DNA from: Clostridium algoriphilum
Lineage (GTDB): Bacteria > Bacillota > Clostridia > Clostridiales > Clostridiaceae
Direction of reading: 5' to 3'
Assembly: GCF_020443705.1 (NCBI RefSeq)
Contig: NZ_JAIZZK010000028.1
Coordinates: forward strand, 1-49,320
DNA length: 49,320 bases
This document shows positions 8,432-16,284 of the stretch, one piece after another. Below the pieces are notes generated by a model. The model was not told where the DNA came from, did no database searches, and saw nothing but the letters and a program-made list of their open reading frames with translations. The translations under genes and the position numbers were made by a program. How positions within the stretch are numbered: the stretch's first letter is position 1; each line of letters begins with the position of its first letter.

Positions 8432-10213
8432 CTACATCACTCCTTTCCTACCTGCATATTCTTTTTCTCTTATTACTTCAATTATTAGCTTAGTCCTTCC
8501 AACCTCATTCAAACACATATCATAATTACCTAATTGGTTATAAGCCTCTGCAATTTTAGTAAGTATAAAAGGTACAGCAACTGATTCAAAATCTTCCTGA
8601 AGAGCAACTTTCAATTGCGTTATCGCTTCTTGAACAAAACCATTATCCAAAAGAGCTAATCCTTTTTCCATGGATAATGTCCCTTTTTTTCTTTTTATGT
8701 TAAATTTAACAGGCTCAATATTATTTCTTTTGACACTGCTAGTATCTAAAACTAATTTTAAGTAGTTTTTGAAATATAATTGCTGAAACCTTTTGATTGT
8801 AAAAAGGTTTAATGCTCGATTCTTGGCATCTTCACTTAAGCTTGCTCTTAACTCAGTATTCAAAAGTAGTTTATTAATAGCTATTGCTAATTTTTCTGGG
8901 CTTCTAGGTGTTACCACAATACCAGCATCACCAATGGCTTCTTTAATCCCCCCTACATCAGTAGCGACTACTGCCTTTCCAGACATCATAGCCTCAACTA
9001 CTGAATATGGGAATGCCTCTGATATGCTGGATAGTACAACAATATCTCCAGAATGGTATGCCTTTGAAACATCCGTTGTATGCCCCATAAAAATAAAACT
9101 ATCGCCGAGCCTCAACTGTTCTTTAACTTTAATACATTCTTCATAATATTCTTGAACTGATATAGACCCATATACAACAAACTTAACATTAGGAATTTCT
9201 TTTTTTACAAGTGCAGCTGCATTTAATAATGTAATTATATCTTTAAGAGGATCTATTCGTGCTACTGATATCACTGTAGGATTTGTTCTTTTGCTCTCAT
9301 TCCCTTTATTAACCAAAAAGCTTTCATCCACGCCATTATAAATTACATTAATTTTATCTCTAGTTATACCAAATCTTTGTTCCCACCTTGTATTATAATC
9401 ACATACCGGAGAAACCTGATCGGCATAATGATAGTTCAAATTTACTACAGAGTGAATCATCCTTATCAGAAAAGTATTAAGAAAAGAAGAATATCCTCTC
9501 TTTGATAAAGATAAATACTGTTCTCTCAAATATACTCCATGCTCCGTTAAAATAAACGGAGCACCATACATTAACTTTGCTAATACACATGGTATTCCAC
9601 AAAAGGCTGCTGCAGCTGAATGAGTTACATCAACAAAGGGAATTGGGGTATTCAAAATTGTCATAAATCTGTATATCCAACTAAGACTATTAATAAGAGA
9701 ATAGCTTCCCGGATAATGGATTTTACTATTATCTGTTTGGGAATATTTAAGAATTATTTCTTTATACTTTTCCCAAGTTATCTCAGATTTAAAACTCCTT
9801 TTGTACTCATATACTTGAAAATATTTATATAAATCACATAAAATTCTCCCGAATTTTTCAGAATCTTTTCCATCATTTAAAATTTCTTCAATCATTTCCA
9901 CAAATAAAGGTAAAAATTTTTCTCTTATTACTTCATCTGTAGTCCTCATATTAGATTTATATATTTCAGAGAAAGGTGTATTCAAATGCTCACTTGGCTC
10001 CTCAGTTCCCCAAAGCGGCACCTTTATTAATTCTGCATTATTAGGTAAATTAAACTTTTGAGTAACATAAGGATTCATCATTATGCTATAAACTACAAAA
10101 TCGATGTCTTTTTCTAAGTTATTTATTAATAAATCACACCAGGTACTGACGCCTCCATTGTGAAAAGGATAGGTGCCTTCAGTTGTCATCATTACTTTCA
10201 TTTTATCGTTCAT
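8432..10213 (-). CDS. pelF: PelF-like GT4 glycosyltransferase with C-terminal helical (TPR-like) extension
   Basis: The 593-residue protein begins with the PelF signature (TTEGTYPFHNGGVSTW, DUF3492 region). It has the acceptor-domain motifs HSAAAAFCGIP (198-208) and TEHGVYLRE (223-231), and the GT4 donor motif with two glutamates at 399 and 407 (SEAFPYSVVEAM). PelF in Pseudomonas is the soluble UDP-sugar-dependent synthase of Pel polysaccharide. Residues about 515-582 form a helical repeat resembling TPR units (GLALLDNGFVQEAITQLKVAL), a tail beyond the GT4 core. In canonical Pel systems TPR helices are on PelE, which is missing here. This is the first gene of the intact operon; the 257 bases upstream are AT-rich and probably hold its own promoter, though no perfect one is visible. 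Confidence 0.85.
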   Translation of the reverse strand: MNDKMKVMMTTEGTYPFHNGGVSTWCDLLINNLEKDIDFVVYSIMMNPYVTQKFNLPNNAELIKVPLWGTEEPSEHLNTPFSEIYKSNMRTTDEVIREKFLPLFVEMIEEILNDGKDSEKFGRILCDLYKYFQVYEYKRSFKSEITWEKYKEIILKYSQTDNSKIHYPGSYSLINSLSWIYRFMTILNTPIPFVDVTHSAAAAFCGIPCVLAKLMYGAPFILTEHGVYLREQYLSLSKRGYSSFLNTFLIRMIHSVVNLNYHYADQVSPVCDYNTRWEQRFGITRDKINVIYNGVDESFLVNKGNESKRTNPTVISVARIDPLKDIITLLNAAALVKKEIPNVKFVVYGSISVQEYYEECIKVKEQLRLGDSFIFMGHTTDVSKAYHSGDIVVLSSISEAFPYSVVEAMMSGKAVVATDVGGIKEAIGDAGIVVTPRSPEKLAIAINKLLLNTELRASLSEDAKNRALNLFTIKRFQQLYFKNYLKLVLDTSSVKRNNIEPVKFNIKRKKGTLSMEKGLALLDNGFVQEAITQLKVALQEDFESVAVPFILTKIAEAYNQLGNYDMCLNEVGRTKLIIEVIREKEYAGRKGVM

Positions 10214-10470
10214 TATCTCATCCCTATCTAAGTATTAATATCCAAAAATTAACCATTACAATTTATTATATGTAATTATATATACTCTTGTGCTACTTTA
10301 ATGTTTGTTATCAAACTAACAAATTCTTTTGAAATAATTTACTTTATATTCACAAAAAAATATCCATAGTTAAAACACTTTTTCAAAATGTCTATTCTAT
10401 AGATATTAGTTTATATTGACGTGATTTTTTTGTTCATTGCTATAGTAATTACCATAGTTACTATTATATT
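10214..10470 (-). other. AT-rich intergenic region upstream of pelF
   Basis: This stretch separates the decayed distal end of the upstream cluster from pelF. Several TATAAT-like runs occur on the minus strand (for example around 10270-10280), but none has a convincing -35 element at 17-18 bases. No terminator is obvious, so readthrough from the riboswitch-controlled promoter near 14940 and a local promoter are both possible. Confidence 0.3.
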
Positions 10471-11490
10471 TCATTTATAAAACATGCTTCTAAAACAAAG
10501 TTCACTTCGCCTTGGATCTTTAAAATTAATTAAAACTTTATCCGTTATATATTGTAGGCATCCCAGAATCGCATTCATCAAACTAAACACAGAAACCACA
10601 CTAATAATAATTTTCTTTTCATAATTAAACCTTCTTAAAATTAAAAATATTATTAGCATTAACTCAACATCCAAATATATTAATAAATATAAGGAATACG
10701 ACTGCGCAGAATACATATATAAAAACACAGGCTCGAGTAGCATGTAGCTGTTAATTAGAGTTAAACAAATAATCATAATTACGATTCTTTTATCACTACT
10801 TTTTTTCATAAAATTCTTTTTATACATAATGAAAAATATGTATATATAAATTAAAAGTATTATTGAAAATAAACCAATTTCAATATGGTAAGAACCTCTA
10901 TCTAATATATTAGTCAATATTAAAAAGAATGCTTCATCTATCCTCTTACTTATTTTAAGAAAAGCAATTAATAATTCTTTAGGGCTCTGATAACTCTGAG
11001 CACCTCCACAATATACAACAACAAATTTTTTATCTATTTTAAATTCATCTCTTATTTTTGATCTCTCATCTATATCAAATCTACTTTTATCAACATCTAT
11101 GCAGGTTGGAATTATAGAAACACTGCAATTAATAATGTACCTACTTTTTAGATACTCTTCTAATTTTTTAGAAACACAAAACACATAATCCGAATCTTTA
11201 CATACATTGGATTGGATACTATTTATATAAATCATTAAAAACTTTAATAATATCTTATATAGAATGCCTTTGTCTTTATGCCTCAATAAGTACTCATCAA
11301 TAACTGCTCCCCGAAAATCTGAAATTACTCTAATATTAAAAGAATTTTCTAACTTTCTTCTTACCTTTAACCCAATCAGACTGCCAAAGATGCCTCTACA
11401 ATGAATAATTATCTTTTCATTTATTTGGCTTTCTTCATCTATTACTGCAATTGTCTCTTTTATTAATCTTTTATTTATTATAAAAAGTAA
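10471..11490 (-). pseudogene. Hybrid remnant: glycosyltransferase fragment fused to O-antigen polymerase (Wzy) tail
   Basis: The frame is open from directly after the preceding gene's TGA (11491-11493) down to 10471, but there is no ATG with a ribosome site. The only start-like codon for the shorter version is a TTG at 11286. The first part reads as the middle of a GT4 enzyme (IIIHCRGIFGSLIGLKVRRK, then DFRGAVIDEY, SIIPTCIDVDKSRF, KFVVVYCGGAQSYQSPKELL). Near 10905-10920 it switches without a frame change to a multi-membrane-segment sequence (LDRGSYHIEIGLFSIILLIY onwards) like the C-terminal end of O-antigen ligase/polymerase proteins. An in-frame deletion joining two neighbouring genes explains this best. 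The product would lack the GT4 donor-binding motif and most of the polymerase, so it is presumably inactive. Confidence 0.7.
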
Positions 11491-12636
11491 TCATAATGAT
11501 ATATCCTTTCTACTATCTATTTCTGGGAGCTTAAGTAAACTCTTATAGATATTTTGAAGATCGTTAATATAATCCTTAATGCCATAGTTAAGTCTTAAAT
11601 TATTATAAGCATTTTCTACAATTTGCCTTACTTCATCCTCATTTTCATAAACGTATTCCATAGACTTCATTAAAAGCTGAGGGCTCCTTTCTTCTATCAA
11701 TATTCCATTATAATTATTCTTTATTAACTCAGGTATCCCACCAATGGATGTAGAAATAACGATCTTTTTCATGGCCATAGCTTCTAATATAGTTAATGGA
11801 AGTCCTTCCCTTTTAGACGGTAATATAAAAGAATCATATATATTTAGCCAATTGTAAACATCCTTCCTATATCCCTTAAAATAAATTTTTGTAGATAAAT
11901 CATGTTCTTTTGCGAGGTTTATTAATTTTTCTTTTTCTACGCCTTCTCCAACTATAATTAATATTGAATTAGGATATCTCTCTTGAAATAAATTAAAACT
12001 TTCTAGGAGCAAATCTATGCCTTTTAAACTAATTAATCTTCCAATATACCCAAATACATATTTATCTTTTGGTATATTATTTATAGCTTTAAAATCTTCA
12101 AATGGTATAACATTAAATTTATTAATCTCAGAAAAGTTAAAACTATTAGGCAAAGCAATAATCTTTTCCTTATTACATTTTCGATTATAAGCACAATAAA
12201 ATTCTTTAACTTTTATTGAACAGGCTAAAGATAAACTATAACTGCTTCTAAATAAGCCATCAATAATTTTTAAGATAGATCTATTTTTTAACCATTCATA
12301 TTCAACATGAATATGAGATATTACAGCAATATTTAAATTGATACTTGCGAGTTTTGCAGCTATGGATGCACGAACATCATGTGCATGTATTAGATCTATC
12401 TTTTCATTCTTTAATAACTTTCTTAGTTTTAATATTTCTTTTATATTTAAATTACTTATATTAATATTAAAAGATTCAATGGCCTCTTTCTCAAAATAGC
12501 CCCTTACTTCATCTCCTGCACAAACTATTATAGGATTAAAGATATCCTTATCTAAATTTGTGCATATATCTAATGCCACTTTTTCAGCTCCATTTAGTGT
12601 TTTAGTTGATAATAGATGTAGTACTTTATAAATCAT
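11491..12636 (-). CDS. GT4 family glycosyltransferase
   Basis: The 381-residue protein is a complete GT-B, family 4 enzyme. It has the N-terminal VLHLLSTKTLNGAEKVALDI loop that binds the acceptor side, DLIHAHDVRASIAAKLASI, the domain-linking FGYIGRLISLKGIDLL and the donor motif LPSKREGLPLTILEAMAMKK with its paired glutamates. It should transfer a sugar from a nucleotide donor to a growing lipid-linked saccharide in the cytoplasm. The start is ATG 12636, with a GAGG eleven bases upstream. It lies between two pseudogenes and is the only apparently complete gene of the degraded part of the locus, so it may be newly stranded or still used. Confidence 0.88.
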   Translation of the reverse strand: MIYKVLHLLSTKTLNGAEKVALDICTNLDKDIFNPIIVCAGDEVRGYFEKEAIESFNINISNLNIKEILKLRKLLKNEKIDLIHAHDVRASIAAKLASINLNIAVISHIHVEYEWLKNRSILKIIDGLFRSSYSLSLACSIKVKEFYCAYNRKCNKEKIIALPNSFNFSEINKFNVIPFEDFKAINNIPKDKYVFGYIGRLISLKGIDLLLESFNLFQERYPNSILIIVGEGVEKEKLINLAKEHDLSTKIYFKGYRKDVYNWLNIYDSFILPSKREGLPLTILEAMAMKKIVISTSIGGIPELIKNNYNGILIEERSPQLLMKSMEYVYENEDEVRQIVENAYNNLRLNYGIKDYINDLQNIYKSLLKLPEIDSRKDISL

Positions 12637-12649
12637 TACATAACCGTCC

Positions 12650-13417
12650 TCACCAGTATATTTTATTGTTTGACTCGTATAAATCTATATATTTTATAAC
12701 CATTTGCTTTTGATCATATTCTTCAATTATATTTTTTCTTTGAATTTAATATCAAACATTATATTGATTGATGTTATAAATTTAATTGCTTTTATACATT
12801 CTTCTAAGTCATTCACCAAGTACCCATTAACATTATTATTAATAACATCTTATTACCAATGACGTTTGTTACTATTACTGCTTTCCCTAAATACATTGCC
12901 TCAAGCAGTGAAATAGATAAACCTTCCCAAAGTGACGTTAATATAAATATATCTATATCCATAAGCTCTCTTATAACTTCTTTTCTATCTGACCACCCTG
13001 TAACTTGTATATTATCGGCTTTTAATTTATCCTTAAGCTCCCCATCGCCTACCCATACAAAATCATACTGTGAAAAATACTCTGCAATGTTATTAAATAA
13101 CTCCGGGTTCTTTTGATAACAAATTCACCCTTAGAACACCCTATGATATATCCACCTAATCTACTTGCGAATTTTTCTAATGCATAAAACATTGTTCTTT
13201 TAAGTTTGGATTCGTTTTGTTGAAGAAATGAGAAACCATGTGGATTATAAAAAACTTTTTCCATATTAAATTTATTAGCGTAATATGCAATCCTTCCTAG
13301 AAAGCCAGCAATAGACGAATGTAGATGAATTATATCCGGATTTTCTTTTTTTAAAATCTTCTTCAATTGGACTAAAGACCACCTTAAACTCATGTAGCGT
13401 TGTAACCAATGGATCAC
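12650..13417 (-). pseudogene. Broken GT4 glycosyltransferase (internal deletion plus frameshifts)
   Basis: Minus-strand translation gives the N-terminal half of a GT4 enzyme (VQLKKILKKENPDIIHLHSS, VFYNPHGFSFLQQNESKLKR, IIGCSKGEF) in one frame from about 13390 to 13130. Near 13120 the frame changes to YQKNPELFNNIAEYF, then FVWVGDGEL, TGWSDRKEVI and SLWEGLSISLLEAMYLGKA. The domain linker between GCSKGE and YQKNPE, normally 60-70 residues, is missing. A second frame change occurs near 12850 before a short tail ending in a TGA at 12650. Its 5' end is fused in another frame to the dehydrogenase remnant. Confidence 0.75.
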
Positions 13418-13990
13418 TAACTATGGCCCTTCGCTCTATTAATATGCTACATATGTCCACAGCGGGACTAATCCAATCGTCATTTGAAAAATTCTTCATT
13501 GCAAGTCCCATAACAGCTATCTTTGAACCTTTAAGTTCTTTTCCTGATTGCTTTAGTAATTCTTCTGTTTTATTAACAATAAACTCTGGTATCAAAGCAT
13601 TTTTCTCTCTAGCAAGTTTTAGAAGTTCCATACTTAACCCTAATTCTTTAGTTTTTGGCGCTAGATAGTGGTAAGCATTCGGAATAAAATATCCTCCTAC
13701 CCCCGCTCCTGGCATCAATAGATTTACCCTCTTATGCGTATTTGCTAATTTAATTACTTCAAAGATAACCATGCCTAAAGCTTCTGTAAATCTAGCAAAT
13801 TCCTGTGACATAGCTATATTAACGTCTCTTTGAATGTTTTCAAATACTTTTGAAGTTTCAACTTCTTTCATGCTACTAGCTGGAATTATTTTAGCTTTGC
13901 AAACTACCTTTATCAGTTCTATTGCTCTCCTTAAACTCTCATTGTTAATTGCTCAAACTACTGTAGTCATATTTTTAAACTCACTAAATG
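13390..13990 (-). pseudogene. UDP-sugar 6-dehydrogenase remnant lacking the catalytic cysteine
   Basis: The 13871-13390 frame matches the middle and C-terminal domains of UDP-N-acetylmannosamine/glucosamine dehydrogenases (WecC/UDP-glucose dehydrogenase family): SKVFENIQRDVNIAMSQEF, VNLLMPGAGVGGYFIPN, KIAVMGLAMKNFSNDDWISP and SDPLVTTLHEF. The family's GVGGHCIP motif reads GVGGYFIP here, so the catalytic cysteine is replaced by Phe (codon at 13686-13688). The frame continues upstream as AINNESLRRAIELIKVVCKA, interrupted by a TGA at 13953-13955. The NAD-binding domain is mostly gone. After LHEF the reading frame runs out of phase over the next pseudogene. Confidence 0.8.
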
Positions 13991-13998
13991 CACTACCT

Positions 13999-14568
13999 TC
14001 AGCTATTTATTGTTACACTCACTAACTGCTTTCGTAGCATCTGTCGTAGCGGTGTATCTTCCTTCCTCAAGCTGCATAATAGCTTGTCCCCATATATTCC
14101 ATATTTCTTTATTTCCCTGGAAATTACTGGTCTTGGTCCAACAACACTCATATCCCCTTTAATAATGTTCATTAATTGTGGTAGTTCATCTAAACTTGAT
14201 TCTCTAAGAAATTTACCTAACTTAGTTATTCTTGGATCATTCTCAAATTTAAAATTTTCTTCAAATTCCTTTTTCATTAAGTCTGGCATATCCTTTAATA
14301 TTTGCTGCGCATTAGTTACAATAGTTCTGTATTTATAAATCTTTATTATCTTTCCATCCTTGCCTAAGCGTTCATGCGCAAAGAATATCGTCCCTTTAGA
14401 ATCTAATTTTACAAGAATCCCAATTATTAAATAAAGAGGTGAAAGCAGCATAATTCCAGCTACAGAACTTATTACATCGAAACACCTTTTTGCAAATCTA
14501 TATATATAATTTGATTGTTCCTTTTTTCTTAAATATTTTATATCCATTAAATTTTCCATATTCCTCAT
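13999..14568 (-). pseudogene. Truncated polyprenyl-phosphate sugar phosphotransferase (PGT)
   Basis: The frame starts with a normal ATG and GGGAGG ribosome site. It encodes a monotopic phosphoglycosyl transferase up to about 14078: RFAKRCFDVISSVAGIMLLS, HERLGKDGKIIKIYKYRT, the catalytic-pair region RESSLDELPQLMNIIKGDMS, VVGPRPVI and KKYGIYGDKLL. At the point where the family continues with PGiTGlWQ..GR, the sequence becomes unrelated. In a different frame, 14077-14008 there reads MQLEEGRYTATTDATKAVSE, a piece of the NAD-binding domain of a UDP-sugar dehydrogenase. A deletion has therefore joined the two genes. The enzyme would normally start glycan assembly by moving a sugar phosphate to undecaprenyl phosphate; loss of about 45 C-terminal residues makes activity doubtful. 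Confidence 0.75.
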
Positions 14569-14611
14569 AGATATCCTCCCTGTTTCAGCTTAATAAACCC
14601 TACTAAATTAT

Positions 14612-14652
14612 CTATAAAATTAAAGGCCCAATCTAATAAATTAGATTGGGCC
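14612..14652 (-). terminator. Rho-independent terminator of riboswitch copy B
   Basis: A perfect 13-bp stem (left arm at 14625-14637, right arm at 14640-14652, core GGCCCAATCTAAT) with a two-base loop is followed on the minus strand by TTTAATTTT. It lies directly 3' of the second riboswitch and about 45 bases before the PGT start. The CCCA of its 5' arm (minus strand) can pair with UGGG at the 5' edge of the riboswitch, which would compete with terminator formation. Confidence 0.85.
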
Positions 14653-14720
14653 GGTTTCACCATTGTCTCCGTGTACTCGACGGTGACCAAATCAGAGTAC
14701 ACATCATAAACTTCCCACTT
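14653..14720 (-). ncRNA. Cyclic-di-GMP-II riboswitch, copy B
   Basis: The minus strand has the class II blocks in order: GGAAG with AUGA (14716-14703), an 8-bp hairpin GUGUACUC/GAGUACAC (14702-14695 with 14678-14671) whose loop holds UUGGUCACC, then GGAG and GUGAAACC (14660-14653). GGUCAC in the loop can pair with GUGA..CC downstream, with bulged adenines, which is the pseudoknot of the class II fold. I judged this by comparison with the Clostridium acetobutylicum class II aptamer as I remember it; an Rfam search would settle it. The predicted role is cyclic-di-GMP control of the downstream exopolysaccharide genes. Confidence 0.75.
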
Positions 14721-14782
14721 GAAATAAGATTATATTATTATTGCTATAAAATAATAAAACTCCATTCAATAGATTTCTCTAT

Positions 14783-14858
14783 AAAAAAGGAGTGGGTTCA
14801 CTACTAGCTCCACATATTCAAAGTGACCAATAAAGAATATGGTTCATTGCTTCCAAGT
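14783..14858 (-). ncRNA. Cyclic-di-GMP-II riboswitch, copy A, with overlapping terminator
   Basis: The minus strand reads CUUGGAAGCAAUGA, a 6-bp hairpin AUAUUC/GAAUAU (14840-14835 with 14819-14814) with loop sequence AUUGGUCACUU, then CUAGUAGUGAACC. The AUUGG.CACUU and UAGUAGUG.AACC blocks match the class II cyclic-di-GMP riboswitch closely. UCACU pairs with AGUGA and GG with CC around a bulged A. Directly after it, CACUCC followed by six U (14788-14783) can form a weaker terminator hairpin with GGAG..GUG, which uses the same bases as the pseudoknot. Ligand binding would therefore favour readthrough. The two copies are about 60 bases apart. Confidence 0.8.
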
Positions 14859-14935
14859 ATTTTATTGTGTTATACCAGTATCTTATGTTAGGTTTCAGCA
14901 CTTGTGACATAATGTTTTTAAGGGCTAATTTCTTC

Positions 14936-14941
14936 ATTATA
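14936..14941 (-). promoter_or_regulatory. Probable -10 element of the riboswitch/exopolysaccharide promoter
   Basis: A perfect TATAAT on the minus strand at 14941-14936, preceded by TG, lies about 75 bases upstream of riboswitch A, as expected for the leader start. The -35 region (around 14960-14965) is poorly conserved. A decayed block with GUCAC and CUGAAACC (14908-14891) between promoter and copy A may be a relic of a third aptamer. Confidence 0.5.
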
Positions 14942-15106
14942 CAGATAATCATTTTATTAATTCATTAAAATTAAATATTAAAATAATTAATATTCGTTTT
15001 AATTAAGTTAATATTAATCACAATAAAAATTAAATTATTTAATCACACTATTGATTTATTCAAAGTATGGTATTATAATAAAAATATATAAAAGGAGAGA
15101 TTGATC

Positions 15107-15472
15107 ATGGGTTATAGAGTTATAAGCAAATGTCCTATATGTAGTTCAAAACTAAAGATTACTAAACTTAAATGTAATAAATGTGGTACTGTCATTGAGA
15201 ATGAATTTGAGTTTTCTAAGTTTGAATGCTTAGCAGAAGAACATCTTAATTTTATGGAAGTCTTTTTAAAATGTAGGGGTAATATTAAAGATGTGGAAAA
15301 AGAACTCGGCATCTCCTATCCGACTGTAAGAGCTAAGCTAGATGAGGTAGTTTCTGCCCTTGGTTATACAGAAGTGAAAAAATCAACAGTGAATAGCAAA
15401 GAAATTATTGATATGCTTGAAAAAGGTGAAATATCAGCTGAGCAAGCTGTAAATATGATGAAAAACAATTAA
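15107..15472 (+). CDS. DUF2089 family zinc-ribbon/HTH regulator
   Basis: The protein has about 121 residues. An N-terminal zinc ribbon (CPICSSKL then CNKCGTVI) is followed by a helix-turn-helix-like segment (LKCRGNIKDVEKELGISYPTVRAKLDEVV) and a short C-terminal helix pair (EIIDMLEKGEISAEQAVNMM). This matches the DUF2089 family, probably a DNA-binding regulator. I place the start at ATG 15107, nine bases after GGAG; a TTG at 15101 is the alternative. It is the first gene of a three-gene operon divergent from the exopolysaccharide leader. Its C-terminal helix pair recurs at the start of the next gene product, suggesting the two interact. Confidence 0.85.
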   Translation: MGYRVISKCPICSSKLKITKLKCNKCGTVIENEFEFSKFECLAEEHLNFMEVFLKCRGNIKDVEKELGISYPTVRAKLDEVVSALGYTEVKKSTVNSKEIIDMLEKGEISAEQAVNMMKNN

Positions 15473-15494
15473 AATTTGAAAGGATGGATTAGGA

Positions 15495-15866
15495 ATGAAA
15501 GAAGAAGTTAAAAGAATTTTAAAAATGGTAGAAGAGGGTAAAATAGATGTAGATAAAGCTAGTGAACTTATTGACGCTATTAACAAATCCGCTAATGCAC
15601 AACCAATAATTACAGCAAAAAATCTAGACAAGATGCTAAAGGTTAGAGTTCTATCCGCTACAAAGGACACTGTAAATGTGAATGTTCCAGTGAAATTCTT
15701 AAAAGCTATAGGAAATGCTGTTAACAATATTAAGATACCAGGTATTTCAGATGAAGACGGAATAGATATAAAAATGATTATGGAAGCTATTGATTCAGGT
15801 CTTGAAGGTAAAATAGTAGAAGTAAAAAGTGGTAATGGAGATATAATTGAGGTTTCTATAGAATAA
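15495..15866 (+). CDS. SHOCT-like domain protein
   Basis: The 123-residue protein starts with a short helical module (EEVKRILKMVEEGKIDVDKASELI) of the SHOCT-like kind seen at the N-terminus of YvlB/LiaX-type proteins. A beta-rich region follows (MLKVRVLSATKDTVNVNVPVKFLK...IVEVKSGNGDIIEVSIE). It begins 22 bases after the DUF2089 gene with ribosome site AAAGGATGG. No membrane segment is seen. YvlB/LiaX-type proteins are linked to cell-envelope stress, but a specific role here is only inference. Confidence 0.8.
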   Translation: MKEEVKRILKMVEEGKIDVDKASELIDAINKSANAQPIITAKNLDKMLKVRVLSATKDTVNVNVPVKFLKAIGNAVNNIKIPGISDEDGIDIKMIMEAIDSGLEGKIVEVKSGNGDIIEVSIE

Positions 15867-15934
15867 CATTATTTAATTGAATGACAAAAGTAGGCTTAAG
15901 CCGCCCAATATATTAATGAAAGGAAGATTGAGAG

Positions 15935-16195
15935 TTGAAGATATATGTAAAGCTTAATAATGGTCGAACTCTGAAAATACCTGCACCACTAGGCCTTGTA
16001 AAAGCAGCTATCAGACTTTGTGGCTTTGGATTATTAGTTTCCAGAAGATTTATTCCAGAAAGTCACCTCCAATATATTGATTGTGTTGATTTCAAACAAC
16101 TTAGCAGAAGCATTGATGTATTAAGAGCTTATAAAGGATTAAAAATTGTGGACGTAAAGGTTGGGGATGGACCAGATGTAACAATAATTATGTAG
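15935..16195 (+). CDS. Small unknown protein ending the DUF2089 operon
   Basis: The 86-residue protein starts at a TTG with AAAGGAAG eight bases upstream; no ATG fits. One moderately hydrophobic stretch (LGLVKAAIRLCGFGLLVS, about residues 20-37) might be amphipathic or membrane-associated. The C-terminal part (LRAYKGLKIVDVKVGDGPDV) echoes the 'G..IveVksgdGd.veV' ending of the preceding protein, so it may derive from the same fold. It is followed directly by a terminator. I do not recognise a family. Confidence 0.65.
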   Translation: MKIYVKLNNGRTLKIPAPLGLVKAAIRLCGFGLLVSRRFIPESHLQYIDCVDFKQLSRSIDVLRAYKGLKIVDVKVGDGPDVTIIM

Positions 16196-16228
16196 CGATT
16201 ATGCCTATGAAACTTATGCCCTCTGCTT

Positions 16229-16278
16229 ATTAATGAGTACATTCGAGCTTTGACCACTGTACTCATTAATCTATTTTA
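16229..16278 (+). terminator. Terminator between convergent genes
   Basis: A perfect 13-bp stem (ATTAATGAGTACA at 16229-16241 with its complement at 16258-16270) and a 16-base loop are followed by CTATTTTA. It separates the DUF2089 operon from the convergent SIR2-like gene and can serve the plus strand. Confidence 0.75.
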
Positions 16279-16284
16279 CACGGT

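Noticed and set aside
14569-15106. Genes in the intergenic region before the DUF2089 operon
   Set aside because: No frame of useful length with a ribosome site; the region is accounted for by leader RNA and promoters.
16229-16270. Third class II riboswitch copy, because the minus-strand loop contains GGUCA
   Set aside because: The flanking AUGA and GUG.AACC blocks are missing and the hairpin lies between convergent genes, where a terminator explains it.
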